Source: Bemisia tabaci
Lineage: Eukaryota; Arthropoda; Insecta; Hemiptera; Aleyrodidae
Direction of reading: 5' to 3'
DNA length: 64,000 nucleotides
Assembly: GCF_918797505.1 (NCBI RefSeq)
Contig: NC_092800.1
Coordinates: forward strand, 3,906,001-3,970,000
Shown here piece after piece: positions 53,583-63,094 of the stretch (position 1 is the stretch's first letter; the number at the start of each line of letters is the position of its first letter). Position numbers and translations under genes: made by a program. The notes below the pieces were generated by a model. It did not search any database. It was not told where the DNA came from and saw nothing but the letters and a program-made list of their open reading frames with translations.

Positions 53583-54200
53583 GAGGGGTATCGATCACTG
53601 GAAAATAAAGTCACTTGGATCTAGAGTCCAAACTCTTGAAAACAATGACAAGAAAAAATATTCTTGATTCAATCGGATTTCTGCTTGAATCAAAAGGAAA
53701 TCCGCTTAAATCAAGATGCTTGGTTCTCGATCGAAGCAAAGATCCGATTGAATCAAGAGTATTTATTCTTGTCAGTGTTTTTAAGAGTCTGAACTTTAAA
53801 TCCAAGCGACTTTTTTTGCCAGTGATATGGGCAATTTTTGGGCCTACCCTGAATTTCCTCTACCGTACAATTTTTGGCTCATAGGGAGGTTATATTTTGC
53901 GGAATGCACAATAATTTGGCTATTTTCGGTCTCTTTCCGGGTCTAATACTAGCCTGAACATGGGAATGGGTCCGAGGACCAGTTTAAGTGAAATATACGG
54001 ACTTTCGGCATTCGACCGCAAACCCGCTAAATTCGCATTTTCGGCCAAAATCGGCCTCCACACTCTTATAAGGGCCAGTATTGGACCCGAAAAGAAACCG
54101 AAAATGACCAAATCATGATGCATTCAAGGAACAGAGAATCATTTAGTTGAGGAAACTCAGCAAGGGTGGGCCCAAAAACAGCCCTCATCGATACCCCTCC
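53583..54200. mobile_element. Foldback element inside E
   Basis: GAGGGGTATCGAT (53583-53595) is mirrored by ATCGATACCCCTC (54187-54199). Inner arms TTTGGCTATTTTCGGTCTCT and AACCGAAAATGACCAAAT also pair. The F element separates the left terminus from the rest. Confidence 0.65.
53596..53824. mobile_element. Family F element, innermost
   Basis: CACTGGAAAATAAAGTCACT to GACTTTTTTTGCCAGTG, with complete F inner arms. Confidence 0.85.
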
Positions 54201-54320
54201 CAATACGAGAAAACCAATGGTATCGCTTTTGAGACTTCCACGTTTTGTAATAGTGGAATTATGAGCTTTCAAAGTTTCATTTTGTCCGACTTCTTTCGTT
54301 GACCCGTTGCATTGTGCGCG

Positions 54321-55152
54321 ACAGCGGAGTGTTGCGCTGCGCTCAGCTCGCAACTTTTTAAGTTGATTTTAGAGATTCCGCGGCCAAGTTCGGGTTCCCG
54401 ATGAAATTGCTGTTAAACGTAGCCGCGGTAATACCCGCGCGGCGGGGCGGGCGAGTTTCCCCTGCAAGATAACTTGAGTTGTTCCACTTGCGGTCTGCTC
54501 GTTACCTCTCTCACGTTTCGAGTCCCGCCGCCTCGTATTTTCCTCTCGTTTCCATTTTTAATTTCCTATTTATGCTTCATTAATATCCTTTCCCCGTCCT
54601 TTTAAAGCTCGGCTAGATCTTTTTTACATCAATGTAATGTAATTTTACTGCATAAAGAAAACAAAAACGGGAAAGTTCTAATACGCTCATGTCGCTCGTA
54701 CAGAGTAGCGCTCAGCTGTTTTCCATGTAGGCGCGTTTTAGCGGCTCTGGTGCTTGCACTAGAGCTGCTATTCCGGACGGTCCCAGCTGGGGAGTATCAT
54801 TGGACCATGTTACATTGGAGAGACCGCGCGTTGGTTAATGGGAATCGGCGCCATTTTCGGCTATGTTCCTTGTCATGACTTTATTTTATTGCATATTGTT
54901 TTATTGTTAGCCAATGCTATGTTGTGTAGTGTATTTTTGGAATCATGGTGATACAGTCAATAATTTAAAACTTGTCTGGGCTTTAATCTCGTGATGGAAA
55001 AAATGTACTTTACGTTCAAAATTTGAAAATTTGAATTTTAAAGTTTTCGCGGTTAAGGAAGCTCCAACCACTGGGTTGCAGCTTCCTAGTCTTATTACTC
55101 GATATCAGCTGATAGCAAACAAAGGTTACCAAGGAAACCGTAAACGTCTAAT
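54321..55152. other. No feature recognised
   Basis: Unique-looking, balanced composition, no long frame or element ends. Confidence 0.4.
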
Positions 55153-55828
55153 GCCGTCTGCCCACGTAGCAAATGGGAGGCGAAAATGGAAGTCATCAGT
55201 GCATCGTTGAGTGTTGACGCCCGATCCCATTTTCAGACATGTTCACACGTTTTGCTTGCAAAGAAAAAAGGCGGCAAATCAATTTTTATTATTGGACCAA
55301 TGAGTGTTCTCCAATTTGAGTTTGTAAACATCGTGGTTTCTAGGTTAGGTTTTTGGCTGTGTGATAAATGATATTATGCCGTCTTTGATTTTGTTAAAAT
55401 GACTCGATATATGTTATTTGATAAACGATTGGAGTTTTGATAAAGTAAGTTGATTTGAATTAAAAATTGTGTCCTTAAAAAATGGATGATGAGGTGATTT
55501 GGTTAACATGGGCATTTGTGGTACTTGCGGCGTATTGGGAGTTTGTATGGAAACGACGTGGCAGTAGTCCACACTTTTTACAAGAAACTATTTTGTACAA
55601 AGTTCTGTACAAATTTTACACTATTTATACAGTAATATAATACAAAAAAATTATGTACTTTATCACAACTCACATAGCTTCAAAAAAAGATAGAAAATGA
55701 TGGATGCTCAGCCCCGACACATCGATGATCGCGAAATTTGCGCGGCCCGCGCAATTTTCACGTTCAACACTCACCGATGCACTGATGACTTCCATTTTCG
55801 CCTCCCATTTGCTACGTGGGCAGACGGC
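55153..55828. mobile_element. 676-bp element with 65-bp near-perfect inverted ends
   Basis: GCCGTCTGCCCACGTAGCAA continuing through GTCATCAGTGCATCG and TGAGTGTTGA is mirrored at the right, with one mismatch in about 65 bp. The interior is AT-rich with no transposase. No TSD is obvious (AAT outside left, ACA outside right). High arm identity suggests a young element or arm conversion. Confidence 0.85.
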
Positions 55829-56219
55829 ACACAACTACCGTGGCCATCGGGGCGATTATTGAAATGACATCGACTCTATGTCGCCGCTTACGACAAGACA
55901 TATAGCCCTATCTTAACCGTGTAATATATCGCAATTCGATATTCAAAACCATTACCTACAATTTCAGATATAAAAATGCAAATTTTTTGCAGCCTCGCTA
56001 AACGACTTATCAACCATGCATTCCAAAGTTTCTTATCACAGGGCTGTGAAAATATACAATCTAATAAATACAAATGTATGGGCATTGTTGAGATGAAAGA
56101 ACTCGCTTACCAAACTTTCAACTATAAATTTTGAAAAAAACTACACTATACCACTTACTTAATGAGGTCAGCAGAAAAATCAGTGAACTTTTCAATTGAA
56201 AATCGACAAATACTCCTGC
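55829..56219. other. No feature recognised
   Basis: AT-rich, short frames only. Confidence 0.4.
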
Positions 56220-56300
56220 AGGGTGTCTACAGTAAAATTTCACTTAAAATTTTCCTGTTATTTTCCTGATTTTTCCTGAAACTTTCTGATTTGTTTGCGC
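56220..56300 (+). mobile_element. Family K-like left end
   Basis: CAGGGTGTCTACAGTAAAAT then TTTTCCTGATTTTTCCTGAA. Mixed A/K wording, truncated. Confidence 0.5.
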
Positions 56301-56611
56301 TAGTAAATTGACACTTATTTAACTTGGCGCACCAACAACTTTAAAGTCTTTTCTGCATTAAATCATATGTTTGTCTTCTGCATGCGACGGCATGTAGTTG
56401 GAAAATGCTTGACGCACCCGCAATTTCCCGATCCATGACCGATTTTCACGATATTATCCTGGTGTCATCGAATTTCCTGATATTTACCGGATTTCCGTTC
56501 CTTACTGACGGTAGACAACCTGTCCTGGTTAAAGAGCAATTTGCGAGTGGAAAGACGACATTGAATTTGGAGTTACGTTTCTTCGTGGAGTGGCAACGAT
56601 TTTTCCCGCGA
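56301..56611. other. Unclassified; U-like right end
   Basis: ACATTGAATTTGGAGTTACG TTTCTTCGT near 56558 resembles a U terminus. Nothing else. Confidence 0.35.
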
Positions 56612-56804
56612 CACTGGAAAAAAAGTATTACATCCCAATTATAGTCCTGGTTGATTTTGGCGCCAGGTATAAGAGTAGTTAAACCGACCAGAGGTGCGGT
56701 TAAGTCTGCCGAAAATGTGGTTGGATCAACCATACCAGGCTGGTGCAACCACTCTTATATCTGGCGCCAAAATCAGCTAAGAAAAGAATTGGGATTTTTT
56801 TTAC
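56612..56804. mobile_element. Family G element
   Basis: CACTGGAAAAAAAGTATTAC at the left. Arms GGTTGATTTTGGCGCCAGG and TCTGGCGCCAAAATCAGCT. Right terminus degraded (TTTTTTTTACT). Confidence 0.75.
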
Positions 56805-56823
56805 TTCTTTGGCCGTCTCCCCT

Positions 56824-57051
56824 CACTGGAAAAAAAAACAACTTGGATCTTGAGTCCAGACTCTTGAAAACATTGACAAGAAAAAATAATCTTGATTCAA
56901 TCGGATTTTTGCTTGAATCAAAGCGAAATCCGCTTAAATTAAGAGGCTTGGTTCTTGATTTAAGCTAGATTCTGATTGAATCAAGAGTACTTTTACTTGT
57001 CGATGTTTTTAAGAGTCTGGACTCTAGATCCAATGTGTTTTTCTTCCAGTG
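56824..57051. mobile_element. Family F element
   Basis: CACTGGAAAAAAAAACAACT to AATGTGTTTTTCTTCCAGTG. Only 20 bp from the G element. Confidence 0.85.
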
Positions 57052-57830
57052 CTCCTTTCCAGAAATTAGGGATATAATTGGGATTGCGATACGGGAAATC
57101 TCGTTCTTTTCCCCTGGCTTTGGATCAGTCCCGTTCTTTCCCCTGACTTTCCCGTTTCCTCCTCCGGCATTTCCCCGGTCTCCCAGATTTTTCCTCGTCC
57201 AACGTCACCCGTCGGAAGTGGAGGACCCCGGCTTCGACCGACGCGACCGAACCGCCAAGATGCTACCGTCTCCTCCGACGCGTGACGTCATTTCACGCCC
57301 CGATGCGACCCGAACATCGATCAAAACGCAGCGGAAGCTCGCCGACTCGCCGCGAAGCTCCAAGCTCCAGCGTCGCGAGTCCGCGGCAACAGTCGCGAGA
57401 TTTATTTTCAGAGAGACTGAATTGTGAAGACATCTTGTTTATACTTTTAATAAAACTTGGAATCTCCGAGCGAGACCGTTCCGTCGCGCTATCGCCCCGC
57501 CCGCCGCGCCGCGGAAGGCGACGTTGCCTGATCGCCCGATGTTTTGCGGTGGAAAACCCGGAAAATCCGGGGAATCTGGCGAGATTCGGCAACGCTGCAC
57601 AGGATCCTCCCGGAAAGTCGCGGCTCAGCCGGCTCTCTTGCTGAGTTCATTCCTGGATATTTCTTCCTCGCAAACTCGCTCGTTATCCCCCCCCCCCCCC
57701 GCCCCCTGCCGGGGCGCCCCTAACCTCTCTCTCTGGTGTTGCCGATTTTCAGGGGAAATTCACGTAGAGGGTGAATCAAAATCGGGTGCGAATATGTCAG
57801 CATGGGTCTCTGTAACGTGCTAAGATTTAA
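57052..57830. other. CpG-rich unclassified stretch; C14 tract
   Basis: 57150-57640 is CpG-rich, with 100-130-codon frames on both strands and no recognised domain. 14 C at 57687-57700. A first-exon or CpG-rich promoter region cannot be excluded. Confidence 0.35.
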
Positions 57831-58136
57831 GATCGTTTTCGATAGTGGTTCGATGTATCGTTTGGTTCAAAGCAATAGAACATAACCTCAAACAAATCTT
57901 TCAGGATTTCAGTCGGAAAAGCTGAAAATGAGAAAATTCCTAACTGTTTCACCTTGCGATGCCATTTAGTACTCATGAGAATCAAAAATCTATCAGAAAA
58001 ATCCCGTTTCCTCAGATTACTCGATTGACTTTTGAGGCTATGTTTACATATCGAACCAATCGATATCGATACAATGTCACCCGGTGCCACACACGGGAGC
58101 TTTCAATCCCACCTATTTGATGTATCGAAAACGATC
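57831..58136. mobile_element. Inverted-repeat element with GATCGTTTTCGATA ends
   Basis: GATCGTTTTCGATAGTGG at the left, GTATCGAAAACGATC at the right. Inner arms GTTCGATGTATCG with TAACCTCAAA, mirrored by TTTGAGGCTATG with CATATCGAAC. Confidence 0.7.
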
Positions 58137-58204
58137 TATTGAGTCGTTAGGGCGAATTTTCGCTACTGGATTCGGTTATTTTTCGGATAGATGACTGTGG
58201 TATG

Positions 58205-58557
58205 AATGTTGGAATTTGGACCGATCAGAATCGAGTATCTAATTTTCAACCAAATCCGGAAGAAAGTGAAGCAAATCCCGGATTAGGTTAAAAAAAAACC
58301 CGCCAATTGGCAAATTCTTGTATCACCATTGGAATTTGAACCAATCAGAATCGAGTATCCAATTTTCAACCAAATCCTGAAGAAAATGAGCCAAATCCCG
58401 AATTCAGTTAAAAAAGGCGCGCTAATTGGGCAATTCTTGTATCACCATTTAAAATTTGGATCAATCAGAATCAAGTATCTAATTTTCAACCGAATCCTGA
58501 AGAAAATCAGCAAACTCCCGGAACAGGTTAAAAAAAGCGCGCCAATTGGCCAATGCA
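58205..58557 (+). repeat. Three tandem units of 120 bp
   Basis: The marker TTGGAATTTG(G/A)ACC(G/A)ATCAGAATCGAG starts at 58209, 58329 and 58449. 120 bp is 40 codons, so an 83-codon frame spans two units. It is repeat-driven. Confidence 0.85.
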
Positions 58558-59311
58558 ACACGAATTATTTTACGATTTAAAATATCATACGAATAACAAA
58601 ACAATATGTGCGTTTTTTACACTATTTTCTTCACCACCATCACCTCACCGCGTTTGTAGATGTTCAGTTGTTGTTCTTGTCGCACATCCCGTAAATTGCA
58701 TTCCTTCGTGCGGAAAAATCCACAGATTTCCCGTCGTAGCGGCAGCGATGTCTCCTCGCTATCCACCGCTCCACCGATCCATTTTCCTTATTTTCACCTA
58801 ACACATACCCGCCCCTCCGCCTCGCGACTTTCTCACTCCCTCCCCCGCTCCTCCGCCCCACCCCCACCTTCACCCCTCGCTCCCGCCCGTCCAAGATTGT
58901 TTCCGACCGCGAGCTGACTTGGAAAAAAATTAACTGAACAAGAGAATACACTAAGAACTTGCGCGTCTCCAATTAATTTTCCGTGTACGGGGAGCGCTCC
59001 TCTCCGATACCCCCCTTTCTCCCGCCCCCCCCTCTTGTCTCGCTCGGCCGCGGTAAGTGCCCCGCGCTCATATTGCAGCCATTTAACCGAATATTTATTC
59101 AGACGTAATTAACATAACTTTAATTGGCTCCTCCAACATCTGCACATTAGTCAAGTTTTTCGTGTTAAATGGACTGCGATTGCTAATCGGGAGAAATTAC
59201 CGAGAAAAACACAATACTCGCTCGACTCCTCGCGCATCGAGACGTTGCCGGGTTTAAAACGATTTATCGCTTCACTCGAGGGCAGAAGACTCGTTTCGTA
59301 GCTATGTCGGT
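58558..59311. other. No feature recognised
   Basis: C-rich blocks near 58830-58900 and 59010-59040. Short frames without motif. Confidence 0.4.
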
Positions 59312-59485
59312 CAGTGGCGTGGCGTGCTTTGCGATATATCGATTGATCAGCCATTTGAACCTATGGAAAAGTATCGATAAACAGAGTGTTCGCAGCGAAC
59401 ACCTTAAGAATTGATCAGCGGCGTGGCGTGAATTGCGATGTATCGAGTGTTCTGCCATTTAAACCTATGGTAAAGAATCGATTAT
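59312..59485. mobile_element. Two truncated family H copies
   Basis: CAGTGGCGTGGCGTGCTTTG (59312) and CAGCGGCGTGGCGTGAATTG (59416) begin successive H copies. The first lacks its right half. The second is cut at 59485 by element I. Confidence 0.75.
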
Positions 59486-60884
59486 CAGGGTTCCCAGCCA
59501 ATTTTGAAAAAAAAAATCCCTGACTTGTCCAGGTTTTCCAGGCCAAAATGAAAATTTTTCCAGGCCTTTGTCCGTGGAAAAAACTCAAATAATTTGCTCT
59601 AAAAGAGACAGCGCGCGCATTTTTCGGTTTTTGTAAAAACTCCTCTATTTTCATCAATTTTTGATCTGGTTCAGCTTTTTTTTTTATAAGAACCAGGCTA
59701 GGATAATATCATAACACGAATGAAATCGCAAAAAAACTTAAAATGTGTTGGAAAAAAAATTGGCGAAATATAAACGCCTTCTAAATATAAACGATACATG
59801 CAATGGTGAAAGCAAATGATTTTTCAATTTGTTTCATTTACTCATAGTAGTATTGGATTTGAAAAATAGACCCCATCATGGTATTGCTGCTATACTAAGG
59901 AAAAGAGCACTGAACAGATTCTTTTAAAAAATAATCCAACCTGCAGTCTTCGTTCTGCAGACTATTAAGAATTATTCTTAAAAAAACGGAGAAATGCATA
60001 TATATTTTTTTAAATTAGCGTATTGTCGAGGGAAAAAAGGCAGAGTTACAAAAAAAATAACCTCTACCTTAGCATGCAGACATAGTTCTCAGCTAAGCGC
60101 AAGATATCCTAGTGAGTGTACTTGAAACTTTTACATTGAAGATTGAGGGTTACCCGATCGAAGAGCATAGGCGTAGCTAGGTCATTTTGCTAGGGGGGGG
60201 GGGGGGCTGGCCTCCCACCACCGGGGGGTCTGGGGGGGACTTCGGGAGGCCTCCCCCGGAAAATTTTTGAAATTTTAACTCTACTTGAGCGCATCTCGAG
60301 GCACTTGTGGCGGTAATCTTCCTTCAATTTCTGCCTAAAAATCACCCAGTTTTATGCATTTTAAGGTTAAAGTACTTTGAAATTGTTGCATTCAACAGGT
60401 TTTTCTATTTATGGGCATCCTCTCAAGGGCCACGGCGACAGAGACTTACCGTTGAAGAAGGTCTTTTTGCAACATCCAGAATTTCTGGGGGGGGGGGGGG
60501 GGCAGATGATACTATTTCCAATTCTACCCCCTTCCTACGCCTCTGTCGAAGAGGAGTGAAGAGGAGTGGCTAGCTCCTGCGATCTCTTTTTTCATTAGAC
60601 GCAACCGGTCACACAAGATGCCCCCATCATTATGGCTGACCTGCAGGGGGAGCCTGGGAGCCACCGAACACTTCCGAGTAGTTCCGATTCGTTCCGAATG
60701 CCGATAAACAGGATGAGATGGCGGAAAATTCAAAATACAACGAAGGAATTGCAATTTCAATTTTAATTCTTTTATTTTTATTTGTTTACTTATTAAATTT
60801 TTTTTCTCAGTACTTGAAAAAATTCCAGACTTTTGGAGCTAATTCCCTGACTTTTCCAGGTTTTTCCGATCGCTGGGAACTCTG
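59486..60884. mobile_element. Family I, 1.4-kb element
   Basis: CAGGGTTCCCAGCC at the left, GATCGCTGGGAACTCTG at the right. Subterminal TCCCTGACTTGTCCAGGTTT and CCCTGACTTTTCCAGGTTTT form a longer direct-type motif. It has inserted into the second H copy. No transposase frame. Confidence 0.7.
60166..60545. mobile_element. Family J element nested in I, exact 8-bp TSD
   Basis: CATAGGCGTAGCTAGG at the left, CCTACGCCTCTG at the right. Exact TCGAAGAG on both sides (60158-60165, 60546-60553). hAT-type TSD length. It carries G14 (60193-60206) and G16 (60487-60502) near its two ends. Confidence 0.85.
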
Positions 60885-61245
60885 AATTTATGCCGTGAGC
60901 CCTGTAATGCGCATACACTAATGGGTCTCAGGACTCATGTCTTAATGCACATAGTTCCGTTTGGTAGAAATACGTTCATTTTGTCATTCCTTGGCGAATC
61001 CTACTTTTCCCTGTCTTAGACAGCGGACCATAGTCTTCAATAATCGGCCGTTTCAATCAATAGGATCGCTACATTTTTTCTTAGTCTTCTTTATCTTTAA
61101 CTTTGTCGATCAATTGCAATGATCAGGCCATTGCCGGTCATATTTCTATAAAAAATCGAATTCCTTGATCAATTTTCCAACCTTGAAACGAGCTTACGTC
61201 TCTCCATCAAAGGATCGACGAATCAAGACACTATCACGCATCAAA
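60885..61245. other. Fragments of AA and P
   Basis: ATAGTTCCGTTTGGTAGAAATACG (60948) is an AA end. CAATCAATAGGATCGCTACA and TTCTTTATCTTTAACTTTGT (61052-61110) are inverted P. Confidence 0.5.
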
Positions 61246-61369
61246 TCGTCGCTCCTCCGACGAAAAGACACATCTCAATTTCCACGTGAGCTTTATTTTC
61301 CATACAAATCCATGCTGCCAAGACTCATGCGGAAATTGTTATACGCCCATACGTCAAAGGAGCGACGAA
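61246..61369. mobile_element. Family Z element
   Basis: ATCGTCGCTCCTCCGACG at the left, CGTCAAAGGAGCGACGAAAT at the right. Loop with CATGCTGCCAAGACTCATG. Confidence 0.75.
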
Positions 61370-61579
61370 ATGACGGTCGACGTCTATGACGATCTGGCAA
61401 GGCGGGAGCCCAGGATGCTGCGTACGAGATGAGGATGAGATGAATGGCTATAGGTGAAAGCATCTCTTCATCGAGGCGGTCATGGCATCGTGCATTCGAG
61501 GATTCGTGTCGGCGCAATTGCCCTTTCGGGGAAATGCATCCTGATCATCTTGATTGAGGCGCATCGGATGCTCTGGTCT
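61370..61579. other. No feature recognised
   Basis: Short stretch between the Z element and the copia LTR. No motif. Confidence 0.4.
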
Positions 61580-61893
61580 GAGAGGATTTCACAAAGCACA
61601 ATCTGAAGGAAATCAAGGTTATTTTAGTTAAAAGAGAATACTTTGGTATAGACGAATATGATTTCTTTATTGAATTTCACAGCACTGGAGCTGAACAAGA
61701 CGCTAAGGACGGATCGAGGAAACGACTGAAGAGTCAAGAGGAGGGATGCATCTCGCAGATGCAGATGCGAGGGAGAAACAAAAGGCTAGAAAGTTGTAAA
61801 CAGTTTCAAGGGCACATGTGTGCACAAGGGCTGGTCACTCTGCTTAGTTGTCAGATTGATTATTGGATATTTACAATTTACATATTTACAACA
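61580..61893 (-). repeat. Probable 3' LTR of the copia remnant
   Basis: On the minus strand, GAGGAGGCG (a plausible polypurine tract) is followed by TGTTGTAAATATGTAAATTG, a TG-start LTR. About 230 bp in, TTCAATAAAGAAATC supplies a poly(A) signal. The other LTR lies outside the window, so the inner end is approximate. Confidence 0.55.
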
Positions 61894-62095
61894 CGCCTCC
61901 TCAATAATTAATCTAGATCAACAGTTTTTCTTTTTACAACATCGCCGAGTGAAATGATGATGACCCTCCGGCGTGGGTGCGTAGAACGTCCGTGTCCTTG
62001 TCTTCTCAGTGCCAACTGGGGAGAGATTTTTCGATGCGATCCACCATTTGGTGCTGCGGATGAAGGGAAACCCAGAAAAACCTTCACCAGACCGT

Positions 62096-63094
62096 TCACA
62101 GGGTTGTTGAGCCTTCCAGTCCAAGACCAGATCTCAGCTTTCTGAATGCACACGCTGATAGCGGCTTGGTCAAAATGTCGGCCAGCTGATTTCCTGTGAA
62201 CACATACTTTACGTCAATAACCTTCTTTTCAACTTGTTCTCTAGAAAAATGATATTTTATGTCGATATGCTTCGATCTTTTGTGGCTTACAGGATTCTTT
62301 GATATACTAATGCAACCATGATTATCTTCATAAATGGGAATGGGCTTTATTATGCTGACATCGATGCTGAGTAAAAATGATTTCAACCATAAAGCCTCCC
62401 TAACTGCTTCAAAAAGTGCCATATATTCTGCTTCAGTAGATGAAGCAGCCACAGAGTTTTGTTTTCTCGTGTTCCAGCAGACAGTGCAGTTTTCAAATAA
62501 TTTAAATAAGAAACCTGTTGTACTTTTTCTATCATTTTGATCAGTCGCCCAATCAGAATCCACATAGCCACTTAAAATTTCAGAGAAATCATTTCTCTTA
62601 TACGTCAATTTCAATTCGCTTGAACCTTTTAAATATCTCAAAACTCTTTTCAAGCATTGCCATAATTCTTTATTACCTTTACTAGCATACCTACTCAATA
62701 TATTTACTGCAACGCATAAATCAGGTCGCGTGCATATCATTACATACATTAAGCAACCAATCAAATTTTGACACGGAGCATCATACTTCTCATCTGAATT
62801 CAAAGCCATGAAATTCAATTTGCTTTCCAGAGGAGTACTCGCACTATTGCACTCAATCATGTTAAATTTTTTAAGAACTGAATCAATGTAAGCACATTGA
62901 TTCAAGCTTACTATTCCATCGCTTCGCTCAATTTTTATCCCTAAGAAAAGTTTGATTTCGCATAAATCTGTCATGCGAAATTCTTTACTCAAGTATCGTT
63001 TAAAATTACTCATAGTTTCAGAATTTTTACAAATTATGACCACATCATCGACGAAAAGAATGATGTAAATGTTTTTGTCGATTGACCCTTTAAG
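62096..63094 (-). pseudogene. Ty1/copia pol remnant: RT C-terminus and RNase H
   Basis: About 332 codons. The reverse transcriptase is present only from just before its catalytic FVDD box (about 13 residues in) through RPDLCVAVNILSRY. RNase H follows with GYVDSDWATD (catalytic Asp), SSTEAEYMAL (Glu) and YEDNHG (Asp), then the Ty1/copia tail motif HIDIKYHF...ADILTKPL and a stop. Residues upstream of this point in the same frame are the shifted reading of gag-protease DNA, so the true pol part starts near 63094. Integrase and the N-terminal half of RT are deleted. It would normally copy and degrade element RNA in virus-like particles. This copy cannot be autonomous. Confidence 0.9.

Larger units (their letters stand above)
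53467..54320. mobile_element. Family E element carrying two nested elements
   Basis: Left GGCACAGTGGACCGAGTCGA with CAGGTCAGACA, right TGTCCGACTTCTTTCG with CATTGTGCG. E sequence is interrupted at about 53583 and resumes near 54201 (AATACGAGAAAACCAATGG). Confidence 0.75.

Noticed and set aside
57035..57644. CpG-rich open frames as a first exon
   Set aside because: Frames exist on both strands and no protein family is recognised. It could not be distinguished from composition.
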